DNA from: Nematostella vectensis | Lineage: Eukaryota > Cnidaria > Anthozoa > Actiniaria > Edwardsiidae | Length of the DNA: 64,000 bases | Assembly: GCF_932526225.1 (NCBI RefSeq) | Contig: NC_064035.1 | Span: 21,875,969-21,939,968 of the forward strand | Direction of reading: 5' to 3' | Shown: positions 51,032 through 62,239 of the stretch, one piece after another | Position numbering within the stretch: position 1 is the stretch's first letter | How the letters are laid out: the number at the start of each line of letters is the position of its first letter | Position numbers and translations under genes: made by a program | Notes under the pieces: model-generated | The model's input: only the letters and a program-made list of their open reading frames with translations | What the model was told of the DNA's origin: nothing | Databases searched by the model: none

Positions 51032-52139
51032 AGCGGAGCTCCATAGGTATAGAAATATGGTATAGCTATGCGACTTGTTTTTGTGGTTATCGCGCGGGTA
51101 TCCTGTGGTGTCACAATCTTTCCATCCACTCAATCGTGCAACTCCCAGGCCCCCTCGGTCTTACGTTTTTAGTATTTTTATTTTTTTACCGCCATCAAAG
51201 TTCGTATGTTTACAGCAAAATAGGCAGATTGAAAATAGTATTTAATGAGAAAATACGCGGATTCAAATGGGCTGAAATCTTTGAGGAACCGTTGTCTGAA
51301 GGACGAGCCGACAGTGAAATCTACCCGAGTGTTCGTGAATCCCATCCGTTGCAGCAGCAAAAAGAGGACTACTTAGAGGCTCTACACTACCATTATAATA
51401 ACATTCCTTCACGTCTATATCTATGGAGATTTATTAGGAGATCCTGAGAAGAAAGCTATAAAAATAATTCACTTGTGTCGACGAGTTTCTTGCTAGCAGA
51501 AAGTCGACAAGTTCACAGTTTACAACAAACATCGAACACAACCACACAAGCGACAAACAGAAAGCGACGAAAAACACTGCCAAAGTGAATTTTGAACGAC
51601 GGTTTGTATAGAGAATATCACAGTTATTTTTCTTTTATTGTTGTGCTTTTATAATGCTCGTTTATTCGTGTTTTTTTTTCCAAAACCAATCGCTCAAGCT
51701 AAAACACCGTACCAGTTTGACGTCAAGATGTTATATCAAAGTCATCTATCCCTGTTTTGATTGGCTTAAATACCATCTACTTGAATTCCGATCGGCTTAT
51801 AATTTTGGAGTGCACTTGAGTGGTTTTCATTCCACTGGCAATCGCCATGAAAATGTTAAATTCGTAAATACTTACACGTTCTATAAATTCAGGCGTATAT
51901 TCCTCACGGTAAGTAAGAATTTAACTACAGAAATACGTAGTAGTCTAGTTACTGTTTCAATGTCACTTAGCTTGTTCGATTTATACATTTGTTTATAGAG
52001 TTTGCTTTGAGAATTCGTGGTCTAAATCAAACAATTTGAGCATAACAACATCTTTGATATTCTTCGTTCTCTCTATACTGACTGCGTTGAGATATTTAAT
52101 AAAGGCTGACAAATATCATCCTGTCATTTATTGCTAAAG

Positions 52140-52460
52140 AAGGCCTTTCCTGCCATTCTGTGTATTTAGGCTTCTCGAAGATACAGCAACTTTTTTAACA
52201 TCATCATAATTACAAATAACGTATATATACTATATATACTTACTATATATTAACTTTACAGTTACAAGAGAATTTTCTCATTGAGAATAAAAACACAAAG
52301 AAGGCCTTTCCTGCCATTCTGTGTATTTAGGCTTCTCGAAGATACAGCAACTTTTTTAACATTATCATAATTACAAATAACGTATATATACTATATATAC
52401 TTACTATATATTAACTTTACAGTTACAAGAGAATTTTCTCATTGAGAATAAAAACACAAA
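52140..52460. repeat. 161-bp tandem duplication in the left arm
   Basis: AAGGCCTTTCCTGCCATTCT starts at 52140 and again at 52301, and the copies run to AAAAACACAAA with almost no differences. The right arm (about 56190-56280) has a single diverged copy. Confidence 0.9.
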
Positions 52461-52642
52461 ATGCAACCCTATTACCTATATTCTTCTTGCTTAGCTTATA
52501 TTGTCTGCATCTTGAATACTATTTATTGTGTTTATTTGTTTATTATTCAAATAGTTGTGAAAAGTTAATAAGGTTATAACTGGCATGATGAAAATGTTGT
52601 TTTGAAAGAAAAAAAATACTAACTGTTTTCACTTTCATTAAG

Positions 52643-52702
52643 GTAAAACCAACCAAGGACTACCTGAGGGCCATGATTGATGCTGAAGGCTGGGAGGCAT
52701 GA
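52643..52702 (+). CDS. 60-nt terminal-exon-like segment, left arm
   Basis: After a polypyrimidine tract and TTCATTAAG lies an open 60-nt segment encoding VKPTKDYLRAMIDAEGWEA and a TGA. The right arm has the inverted counterpart at 55990-56049. The two differ at about seven positions, with no indel and no internal stop, while neighbouring DNA has diverged more by indels. It looks like the last exon of a gene carried by the palindrome or captured from the host. I do not recognise the protein. Confidence 0.5.
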   Translation, partial: VKPTKDYLRAMIDAEGWEA

Positions 52703-53367
52703 GAATAGGCAAATGTCTTAAAGATAATAAAGTAGGGGATTTCTTACTTTGATACAGCAGTAAATGTGAAATAGGCTTTTTTAAAGCAAATACTTGCCCT
52801 CAATGATAGATCTGAAAACATTTTTTCTATCAACCTAAAGATAATGAGGAGCATTACTGATTATTACTGAAGCTATAGTCCAATTTCTTCCTTTTCTCTC
52901 TTTCTTTCTCTCTCTCTCTCTTGACTATTGATATTATTTGCTGTTTCCTCTCTGCACCCTAAATAAATTAAAATAGGTAATAGGTTTGAAATTAGACATT
53001 TTCAATCAATTTGTTCTCCTCCTTGCATTTAATTTTGGAGTAGCATTAGCATATGTGGATCCATGGTTTCTATAAAAAAAAGCAGGCCACCATCCTACAG
53101 GGTGGGTGCACCAATGTCTAATGCATGACTGGAGGTATGTTTGTGAATTTTAATTTCCTTGGTGATGGAGTATCACCAGTAATAAGTGATATATTAATCT
53201 TCCATATGGCACCTGAAGTGTATCTAACTGTATCATTCTATCTTTGAAATGCTGTTGCATCCATCATTTGTTTCTTTGCAAGGGCAAAGCTGGTCAGAAT
53301 GTAGCTTTGATACAAGTGTACATTAATGAAACTTCTATCAAGGGAAGGGTTTTTATTAGAGCAAGGT

Positions 53368-53860
53368 CCTGGGGGGGACTCTCCAGAAAGATGGACAGGG
53401 GTGCTCGACCTATCTTTTATGGTATAATATTCTTACCACCTTCTATCTCTTAGGGTGTGTTTTAGGATTTTTCCAATTCTGCTATCTTTTAGGGGTTTTC
53501 ACGCCCGGGGAGGAGTATTTTTCCGATTCTGCTATCTTTTAGGGTGTCTCACGCTAAGTGGTGGCCCAATCGCTTGAAATGTATTTTACAATAAACCACA
53601 AGTCAACTGATCAGTTAATACTTTCGACTTTATTGTCGGTAACATAACAATATAGGATCCGTCAGCAAATTAAAACCAGCATTGTTTTTTTAATCTCTCA
53701 GGGTTAAAATTCATCTGACCACACCCAATGTGCTATCTCTTAGAGGTAAGAATTATTGTTTACCATTCCCTTAGTGCTATCCCTTAGGGTTAAAATTGAT
53801 TATGCTGTCGAGCACCCCCGTCTCTCAAACTCCCGTTTCTTCCCCCCACCTCCCCCCTGG
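53368..53860. mobile_element. 493-bp MITE with 9-bp target duplication
   Basis: The segment starts CCTGGGGGGGACTCTCC and ends CACCTCCCCCCTGG. Inner inverted words GGGGTGCTCGAC (near 53400) and GTCGAGCACCCC (near 53807) pair. GAGCAAGGT flanks it on both sides (53359-53367 and 53861-53869). Eight- to nine-bp duplications suggest a hAT-like or related family. The segment is missing from the right arm of the palindrome. Confidence 0.75.
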
Positions 53861-54311
53861 GAGCAAGGTACTTATATATCAAACCTATAGGTAAAGAGAA
53901 AGGGTTAAATGTTAGGAATATGCTCATTTAAGCTATTATTGCATTATTATTAATATATATTTTTTAAAGTAGAGTCACATTTTTTTCAAATAGAGTCATT
54001 CATTACTCCCTTTTTCTTCTCCCCATTGACTTTTTGTTATATTTATTTCACTCTAACCCTAACATAGGTCAATGAACATGGTTTGGTTTGAAATTAGAAA
54101 TTGGAATTAAGCACTTTCAGTAATAATTTAGGATTTGCCTCCATTGCATTCATTTTTGATTAGCCAGTATGGGTGGATCCAGGGTTTCTAAAACCAACAG
54201 GCCAATGGGTGTGTGCACCAATATGTAATGCATGACAGGAGGTATATTTGTGGAGTTTAATTTCAACACATTTTTCTGAATAATCAGTTGTGGTACATGA
54301 AAACTGCAGTA

Positions 54312-54483
54312 GTGGGTCTATCGGGGGGGGGGGGGGGGGTAGGGGGTTTAAACCTCCCCTTGGGCTTTCTTTTTTTATTATTTTCAGTGTATCTTTTCAC
54401 TCCAAAATCTTTACGAAGGTAAAATAATGACGAAAATTTTTGGGCCAAATCCCCCCTTGGCAAAAAGCTAGATCCAGCCCCTG
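54312..54483. mobile_element. Small MITE with poly-G tract
   Basis: Flanked by AACTGCAGTA and AACTACAGTA. It contains a run of about 19 G residues near 54324 and ends TAGATCCAGCCCCTG. The corresponding place in the right arm (about 55090-55105) lacks it, so it inserted after the palindrome formed. Confidence 0.65.
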
Positions 54484-55989
54484 AACTACAGTATGGCATC
54501 TAAATTTTTGGAATGCTGTTACATTCTTCATATATTCTTCACAAGGTCAAAGCTTGTTAGAATGGTGTTTTGATAAAAATATACATAGTGGAACTTCTAT
54601 AAAAGGAAATAAGAATTGACCATTAGACTCTTGAAAAAACATTCTCGTCAATGTGACACCTTGAACTTTGACAGCCTTTTTCACATCAAGTTTTAGTATT
54701 TTGTTAACTTTCATATTGCATATTTAATAATATATAGATTTAGGAACTGCCTAAAAGCGGAGCCAGCATTGAAAGAATGTTTTACAATGAGATTAAAAAG
54801 CGATTTTTACTGCCAAGTTATTATGAATTGTATTGGCCCCTCCAAATGGATCAAGCAAGCACTCATTCAATATTAAATATGCAGTATGAAAGTACTAATC
54901 CTGGTGTAAAAAAGGCTGTCAAAATTCAAGTTGCCTTAGTTGATGACAATGTTTTTCAAGAGTCTAATGGTCAATTCTTATTTGCTCCACTATGCATATT
55001 TTTTTATCAAAATAGCATAACAACAATCTTTGACCTTGTAAAGAATATATTAAGGAGGTAACAGCATTTCAAAGATTTAGATGCCATTCTGTAGTTTCCA
55101 TGTACTGCATATTAGTGCACCCACCCTTTGGCCAGTTGTTTTTAGAAACCCTGGATCCACCCATACTAGCTACTAAAAAATGAATGCAATGGAGGAAAAT
55201 ACTAAATTACTTAAGTTCTTTAATTTCAAACCAAACCATGTTCATTGAGTTATGTTTGGGGTAGAGAGGAATAAATAAACAAATAAACAGAAAGTCAATG
55301 GGGAGTTGAAAGGGAGAAATGTGACTCTATTTGAAAAAATGTGAATCTACTTTTTAAAAATATATGACAAAAATGCAAATATAGAATGATACACTTCAGG
55401 TGCCACTTACTAGTGATACTCCATCACCAAGGAAATTAAAATCCACAAATATACCTCAGTCATGCATTACATATTGGTGAACCCACCCTTTAGCATGGTG
55501 GCCTGCTGTTTTTATTTTATTTTTATTTTATAGAAACCCTGCAGCCTGGATCCACACATGCTAATGCTACTACAAAATTAAATGCAATCAAATGGAGGAG
55601 AACAAATTGACTTGGGAAGCAAATTAAAAACAAATCCTTGATATTACTGATTAGTGCTAAATGAAAATGTCTAATTTCAAACCTAACCTATTTTAATTTA
55701 TTCAGGGTCTAGAGGGGAAACAGCAAATAATTATCAATTGCATATAAAAATATTCAATAGAGAGAGAAAAAAGAAACTGGGACTATATTTTTGATAAAAA
55801 CTTTAACAGTATTGCAACAACTTGATTGAGCACTCTCCTATCATTTCCCCTTTCCTCATTATCTTCAGGTTGATAAAAAATGTTTTACAGATTTACAGTA
55901 TCATTGACACAAAGTATCTTGCTCTAAAAACCCTATTACACTTATACTGCTGTACCAAAGTAAGAAAGCCCGGCTACATTTCCCTATTC

Positions 55990-56049
55990 TTATGTCTTCC
56001 AGCCTTTAGCATCAAGCATGACCCTCAGGTAGTCCTTGGTTGGTTTAAC
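55990..56049 (-). CDS. 60-nt terminal-exon-like segment, right arm
   Basis: The minus-strand counterpart of 52643-52702 follows a TATTTAG acceptor and encodes VKPTKDYLRVMLDAKGWKT with a TAA stop. Its length is exactly the same and the stop position is kept although the stop codon differs. Confidence 0.5.
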   Translation of the reverse strand, partial: VKPTKDYLRVMLDAKGWKT

Positions 56050-56684
56050 CTAAATAAAAGTGAAAACAATTAACTTGGGTATTTGTTTTTCTTTCAAATT
56101 AATATTTTTATCATCCCATTTATAACCTTACTAATTTTTCATAACTATTTGAATAAAAATAAATAAACGATGAAAAAAATTATCTTGTAACTGTAAAGTA
56201 TTTATGATAATGTTGAAAAAGTTGCTGTATCTTCAAAAAGACTAAATAAACAGGATATAAAGACAAGAAAGGTCTTCTTTAGCAATATATGACAGGATTA
56301 TATTTGTCAGCCTTGATTAAATATCTCAACGCTGTCAATAAAGTAAAGAGAGAACGAAGAATATCAAAGGATGTTGTTATGCTCAAATTGCTTGTTAGAC
56401 CACGAATTCTCAGTTTGAATGCTCGGTTACTGTAAGCTGCGTTGCATTATACCAAGATAAATTAATATATATAAACAAAATAAGACTAAAACAGTACATT
56501 ATAATAATTTATACAGCTCTATTTCGAAACTAAGGTCTTAAAAGTAATGAACTGGCACTAGCGGTGTGTGCCGGAAGGCTGTTCCAATCTGGAATAGTGT
56601 TGGGGGAAAATGAAAACTTGTAAACATCTGTACTCTAAAAACATATGTATAAATCGAACAAGCTAAGTGTCATTGATACAGTAG

Positions 56685-56876
56685 TGTAGTATTTATGTAT
56701 GTTAAGAACCTTGAACATTACGTGTTGGGCTGCCTGTGTTATGTTTATTGTTGTACAGCGGTTTTACCCCATAGAATCTCTAGGGGCAGCCATCTTGCTT
56801 AGTTTTCGGTTTAGTTTTACAAGCTGTAGATTTATGTTGATTAAAGCCTCAGTTTAGAGGCATACCTTCTACTACA
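56685..56876 (+). repeat. 5' LTR
   Basis: 192 bp, TG...CA termini, with a TATA-poor promoter region and GATTAAAGCC near the end. AGTAG target duplication precedes it. Confidence 0.95.
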
Positions 56877-56904
56877 ATTTAATCAACATATTTTCTGAAG
56901 TCCC

Positions 56905-57645
56905 ATGGATAAAGTACTGCGTCCTGAACGCCTAGAAACCGATCCAAATAGCAGCACGGCCCAGAAGGAATGGCTCCATTGGAAAAGGACCTTCGAGAAT
57001 TTCGTACAAGTTCTACCTCAGACGGGCCTGGACAAGTTGACCGTTTTAACTAACTTTGTTTCTCCAACACTCTTCCAACACATCGAAGATTGTACGGAAT
57101 ACGATGCAGCAATTGAGGCGCTACAAGCCCTTTATGTTAGACCACGGAATGAGATCTTCGCTCGCCATCTACTTGCAACGAGACGCCAGCAACCATCGGA
57201 AAGCTTAGATGAGTACTTGCAAGCTCTGAAAACACTGAGTAAGGACTGTGATTTTAAGAGTGTAACCGCAGCGCAGTACAGCGAAGAGAGCATACGGGAT
57301 GCGTTTATTACAGGTCTGCAATCCAACACAATCAGGCAACGATTGTTGGAGAACAAAACACTTGATCTAAAGACCATGTTTGACCAGGCTCGAGCTCTGG
57401 AGTCAGCAATGAGGAGTTCAGAATCATATGGAGCACCACAGATACCTATAAATGCAACTGGCCTCCCAGCACTACCTTGTAACAGCACCTCATTGTCAGC
57501 AGAACAGCCTGACGAGTCTACTGTAGCTACAATGAAACCCGATAAAGCTACTTGCTTTCTGTGGAAACAAGAAACACCCTCGACCGAAGTGTCCTGCCCT
57601 GGAGGCTATTTGCAACAAGTGTCAAAAGAAAGGCCATTTTGCTAA
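56905..57645 (+). CDS. Gag polyprotein of the gypsy element
   Basis: The ATG at 56905 starts MDKVLRPERLETDPNSSTAQ. Capsid helices include EWLHWKRTFENFVQVLPQTG, LDKLTVLTNFVSPTLFQHIE, YDAAIEALQALYVRPRNEIF and ESLDEYLQALKTLSKDCDF. Near residue 215 the frame runs into the nucleocapsid region, but the zinc-knuckle words (AICNKCQKKGHFAKVC) are in the next frame, which is the pol frame from about 57570. The change of frame could be a programmed shift that sets the Gag:Pol ratio or a disabling indel near 57560. The protein forms particles around element RNA. Confidence 0.85.
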   Translation: MDKVLRPERLETDPNSSTAQKEWLHWKRTFENFVQVLPQTGLDKLTVLTNFVSPTLFQHIEDCTEYDAAIEALQALYVRPRNEIFARHLLATRRQQPSESLDEYLQALKTLSKDCDFKSVTAAQYSEESIRDAFITGLQSNTIRQRLLENKTLDLKTMFDQARALESAMRSSESYGAPQIPINATGLPALPCNSTSLSAEQPDESTVATMKPDKATCFLWKQETPSTEVSCPGGYLQQVSKERPFC

Positions 57646-60487
57646 AGTTTGTAAAGGAAAGGCGGTTCCAAAAGAAAGAGTTTCGGCAGCAACTTGGTCC
57701 CCGATACTCGCCACATTGACAGCTAACCCACCAGAATCCCTCTCTAAATCATGTGGCGTCGTCAATATCCAAGGATTGCAAGTCAAGGCCCTGTTTGACA
57801 GTGGGAGTAGTGGAAGCTATATCCATCCCAGTCTAGTAGAGCAAGCAAGTCTGACAGTCCAGCCTTCATCTAGTACCGTATCCATGGCAACCTCCTCGAC
57901 AGGCGCCATCAAGGTTAGTGGTACTTGCACAGTTGATCTTACCTACCAAGGACGGAGATATGAAGGCCTTAAGTTTTCTGTACTCCCTGGGCTATGTGCA
58001 GACCTCATATTAGGAGTAGACTTTCAGTCAAAGCACGAAAGTGTCATCTTCCAGTACAAGGGCTCCGAACCGCCCATCTCCGTCTGTAGCTTCAGCACTC
58101 TGAATGTAGACCCGCCTGAGCCATTTGCAAACCTGACAGCAGACTGTCATCCTATTGCCACAAAGTCACGCCGCTACAGCCAAGAAGATTCCACGTTCAT
58201 TGATGAAGAAGTTAAGAGGCTGCTTAATGAAGGAATCATTGAGCCCAGTCGCTCTCCATGGCGAGCACAAGTTGTAGTAACCAAGGATGAGAATCACAAG
58301 AAGAGGCTAGTAATTGATTACTCACAGACCATCAACAGGTTTACCCTCCTCGACGCATTCCCATTACCACGAATAACCGACTTGGTTAACCAGATCGCCC
58401 AGTACAAAGTCTTCAGCACTATAGATCTACGTAGTGCTTATCATCAGATCCCTCTCAAAGATGAGGATAAACCGTACACAGCATTCGAAGCTAGAGGTAA
58501 CCTGTATCAGTTTAGCCGACTCCCATTCGGCGTCACCAACGGGGTGGCCTGCTTCCAGAGAGAGATGACTAAGTTTGTGGAAGAGAACAATCTCAAGGCG
58601 GTCTTCCCTTATCTCGACAACATCACAATCTGTGGGAAAGACCAAGAAGAGCATGATTCCAACCTTCAGAGTTTCCTTGAAGCTGCTAAGCGCAAGAACA
58701 TCTGCTATAACAACGACAAGAGCATCTTCTCCACCAGGCGTCTTCCTATCCTTGGATATGTGGTTGAGGAAGGGAATATCAGTCCAGACCCAGAACGTCT
58801 ACGCCCTTTGCGAGAGCTACCCGTTCCAAGTGACTCAAAGTCTCTGAACAGATGCCTCGGATTGTTTTCCTACTACTCACAATGGATACCCGCATACTCG
58901 GATCGAATCAAGCCAATAACCTCCTGCAAGGTTTTTCCATTACCCGAGCCCGCTGTCGCGGCCTTTGAGAGTATCAAGAAGACGGTGGAGGAAGCTTTTG
59001 TTAGTGCAATCGATGAAAGCATTCCATTTGAAGTTGAGACGGATGCTTCAGAGGTGGCATTAGCTGCCACTCTCAGCCAAAATGGGAGGCCAGTTGCATT
59101 CTTCTCAAGAGCCTTACAGGGCAGCGAGCTCAAGCACGCCTCAGTTGAGAAAGAGGCACAAGCGATTGTAGAAGCTGTCCGACACTGGAGGCACTTCCTA
59201 ACAGGGAGGCACTTCACTCTTAAAACAGACCAGAAATCAGTATCTTACATGTTTGACCAGTGCCACAAAGGGAAGATCAAGAATGATAAGATCATGCGGT
59301 GGAAGATCGAACTCTCCTGCTATAGTTTCGATATCATTTACCGTCCTGGTAAAGAGAACATTCCACCCGACACTCTGTCCAGAGCTACTTGCGCCACGTT
59401 GAGTGAAGATCCCCTCTACCAGCTCCACGAGTCACTCTGTCATCCAGGGGTCACCCGACTCAACCACTTCGTACGCACCAAGAACCTCCCTTATTCCCTT
59501 GAGGAGATCAAGAGCATGACAAGTAAGTGTCCAGTTTGTTGTGAATGCAAACCACAGTTTCATCAACCTCCCAAAGTTCCTCTCATTAAGGCTACTAAAC
59601 CTTTCGAGAGGATAAACATTGATTTCAAGGGCCCCTTGCCAAGTAACAATGGCAACAAGTTCTTCCTCAATGTGGTTGATGAATATTCAAGATTCCCTTT
59701 TGTCTTCCCTTGTCCTGATGTGTCTACACCAACAGTGATCAAGTGTCTTACCTCCTTGTTTACGATGTTCGGTATGCCAGCCTATGTACATTCGGACAGG
59801 GGCTCCTCCTTGATCAGCCAGGAACTGCGAGACTTCCTGAATGAAAAAGGGGTAGCCACAAGCAGGACAACTGCTTACAATCCCGAAGGCAATGGGCAAG
59901 TGGAGAGGTATAATGGAGTGGTATGGAAGGCAATTTCAGCATCCCTGAAGTCTAAGAATCTGCCAGCAAAGCGCTGGCAAGAAGTCCTCCCTGATGTTCT
60001 ACACTCCATTCGTTCTCTGTTGTGCACGGCTACCAATGAGACACCCCATGAGCGATTCTTCGGTTTTCCCAGGCGATCCTCTTCCGGATCTTCCATCCCA
60101 ACATGGATGAGTGAGCCTGGACCGGTCCTACTCAAGCGTCACGTCCGTGCAAGCAAGACAGATCCGTTAGTTGATGAGGTGGAATTGCTTCAGGCGAATC
60201 CTCACTACGCCCATGTGCGCTATCCAGACGGCCGAGAAACAACAGTCTCTACCAAGCATCTTGCCCCCAAAGGTGAAGTACCAACAATGTACCCACTCCC
60301 TCAAGTTAAGCCTACTGTTCCAGGTGAGCATCACCCTGCTACTGGTAGTTCTCCACCTTCCTCGGAGATAGAAGTGGAGATAGGTGTGGGCGAAGAAGTG
60401 CCACAGGTCAGTACAGGTCTTGATGGGCAGCCTCCCTTGCGACGTTCGGAGAGGACCCGACGTCCAGTGGACAGACTTAACCTCTAA
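57570..60487 (+). CDS. Pol polyprotein (protease, RT, RNase H, integrase) of the gypsy element
   Basis: The frame is open from about 57570, with the first ATG-independent 923 codons ending at 60487. In order it has a zinc knuckle, a retropepsin (ALFDSGSSGSYIH), reverse transcriptase (RLVIDYSQTINRFT; FSTIDLRSAYHQIPL; LPFGVTNGVACFQ; FPYLDNITICG), RNase H (VETDASEVALAATLSQ; LKTDQKSVSYMF) and integrase (HESLCHPGVTRLNHF...CPVCCECK zinc region; INIDFKGPL; VHSDRGSSLIS; GNGQVERYNG). The catalytic box reads YLDN and not YLDD, a variant seen in some metazoan gypsy elements. No chromodomain is obvious at the C-terminus, which ends in a proline- and arginine-rich tail. The gene appears intact. Confidence 0.9.
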
Positions 60488-60578
60488 CCGAGGGGTGAAT
60501 GTAGTATTTATGTTACGTTAAGAACCTTGAACATTGAATGCCCCCGTGCTTAGACTTAACCTCTAACAGAGGGGTGAA
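60488..60578 (+). repeat. Partial LTR-start duplication before the 3' LTR
   Basis: ACCTCTAAC-GAGGGGTGAATG followed by TGTAGTATTTATGTTA... appears at 60478-60535 and again from 60558 into the true LTR at 60579. So the junction of the polypurine region and the first 45 bp of the LTR is duplicated. Confidence 0.75.
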
Positions 60579-60770
60579 TGTAGTATTTATGTATGTTAAG
60601 AACCTTGAACATTACGTGTTGGGCTGCCTGTGTTATGTTTATTGTTGTACAGCGGTTTTACCCCATAGAATCTCTAGGGGCAGCCATCTTGCTTAGTTTT
60701 CGGCTTAGTTTTACAAGCTGTAGATTTATGTTGATTAAAGCCTCAGTTTAGAGGCATACCTTCTACTACA
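60579..60770 (+). repeat. 3' LTR
   Basis: 192 bp, differing from the 5' LTR at about one position (GGCTTAG versus GGTTTAG). AGTAG follows. Confidence 0.95.
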
Positions 60771-61693
60771 AGTAGCTAGACTACTACGTATTTCTGTCGT
60801 TAAACTCTTACTTACCGTGAGGAATATACGCCTGAATTACTAGAACTTGAAAGTAAGTATTAACGAATTTAACATTTACATGGCGATTGTCAGTTGAATA
60901 AAAGCCATTCAAGTGCCAAAATTATAAACCAATCGGAATTCAAGTAGATGGTATTTTAGCCAATCAAAACAAGGATATATGACATTGATATGTCATCTTG
61001 ACGTCATACTAAAGCTGTTACGGTGTTTTAGTTTGAGCGATTGGTTTTGGCACAACAATAAATGAAAAAAATGTCATACTCAAAATGCAAATCATCGTCA
61101 AAAACCCACCTTGGCAGTGTTTTTTTTGTCGCTTTATGTTTGTCGCCTAGTGGTTGTGTTCGCTTTTTGTTGTAAACCGTGATCTTTCTGCTAGCAAGGA
61201 ACTCGTCAACACAAGTGAATGATTTTTATAGCTGCAAACAGACATCAATCCAAGGCCTTTTCCTCTCAGGATCTCCTTACATAGATATAGACGTGAGTGA
61301 ATATAGAATGGTGAAAAAGTGTAGAGCCTCTCCTCTTAGTCTTCTTTTCAGCTGCTGCTGCTGCTGCTGCCACGGGCGGGAATTTCCATCGGCTCGTACT
61401 TCAGACAAATGTTTCCTCAAAAACTCCGCTTATCCGCTTATTTTCTCATTAAATACCATTTTTAAGCTGCCTTTCTTCTGTGAACATACGAACTTTGCAG
61501 CACAAAGCGAGGCGGTAAAAAACAAACAACAGCGTAAGATCGAGTGGGGCCTGGGAGTTGCACGATTGACTGGATGGATGGATGGATGGATTGTGACACA
61601 CAGGGTACCCGCGCGATGACCACCAAAACCAAGTCGCATAGCTATACCATATTTCTATACCTATGGAGCTCCGCGGGCGGCCTGCGGCCGCGC

Positions 61694-62175
61694 TGGCTCC
61701 GCTATTATTGAATAAGTGCTTGCTTGATCCATTTGGAGGGGCCAATACAATTCATAATTACATGGCAGTAGAATTTGAAATATTTGTAATCTCATTAAAA
61801 AACATTCTAGAGATCCCCTCTAAAACTACGCCTATCAGTCAACACAAAAAGGTGTTAAATGCTGGCTCCGCTTTTAGGCAGTGCCTAAATCTATATATTA
61901 TGGTATACCATAATAGCGGAGCGAGCGCGGAGCCCCATAGGTATAGAAATGGTCTATAACTAGGCGACTCAATTTTTGTGGTCAATGACGTCATTGTCAC
62001 AAGCTGCCATCCAGCCGCGATCTGCCTCGGCACAGGCCTCCAGAGCGCGCAAAACAACATGGCGGACGCTGCTAGAGTATTTCTGCTCCTCAAAAACACA
62101 AACAAACTGACTGCAGAGAAGCCAAGAATTGTCGAAAAAGAAGTGCTTGAAAAAAATCATTCGTGGGAATGCTAA
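61694..62175. repeat. Further AGCGGAGC-family pieces
   Basis: From GGCTCCGCT at 61694 to AGCGGAGC at 61917 lies an inverted relative of the palindrome centre (54735-54900): GCTTGCTTGATCCATTTGGA and TGCTGGCTCCGCTTTTAGGC are shared. After AGCGGAGCGAGCGCGGAGCC a new terminus with CCATAGGTATAGAAATGGTC resembles the palindrome end. A short frame at about 62059-62175 (MADAARVFLLLKNTNKLTAE) is unrecognised. Confidence 0.6.
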
Positions 62176-62239
62176 CCACGGATATGAACTTGTCTAATTA
62201 TGTGCAAAAGACTGTAAAAGCATGGTTGACAATTAAGTC

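Larger units (their letters stand above)
56685..60770 (+). mobile_element. Ty3/gypsy LTR retrotransposon, young insertion
   Basis: Two 192-bp LTRs (56685-56876 and 60579-60770) starting TGTAGTATTTATG and ending TTCTACTACA differ at about one position. AGTAG flanks the element at 56680-56684 and 60771-60775. It interrupts the right arm of the palindrome: sequence on both sides continues the pairing with 51930-52000. Gag and pol occupy 56905-60487. Near-identical LTRs and a long intact pol mark it as recent. Confidence 0.95.
51032..61675. repeat. 10.6-kb imperfect palindrome (long inverted-repeat element)
   Basis: The left end AGCGGAGCTCCATAGGTATA is mirrored at 61675 by TATACCTATGGAGCTCCGC. 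Pairing continues inward: 51120-51160 with 61545-61590, 51480-51590 with 61100-61215, 51900-52000 with 60775-60830 and, across an LTR retrotransposon, 56640-56680; 52000-52140 with 56280-56440; 53040-53230 with 55380-55600; 54070-54280 with 55095-55260; 54493-54700 with 54880-55087. The centre lies near 54790. Size differences are explained by insertions: two MITEs and a 161-bp duplication in the left arm and the 4.1-kb gypsy element in the right. No transposase was recognised. Confidence 0.85.

Noticed and set aside
51136..51447. 103-codon frame in the left palindrome arm as a gene
   Set aside because: The mirrored arm lacks an equivalent frame, so coding constraint is not supported.
54323..54342. 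Poly-G run as a functional quadruplex
   Set aside because: It lies in a small MITE and its length may be a sequencing slip; a single run alone does not support a role.
61178..61619. 146-codon frame in the palindrome arm as a transposase
   Set aside because: No catalytic motif, and the mirrored arm does not keep the frame.
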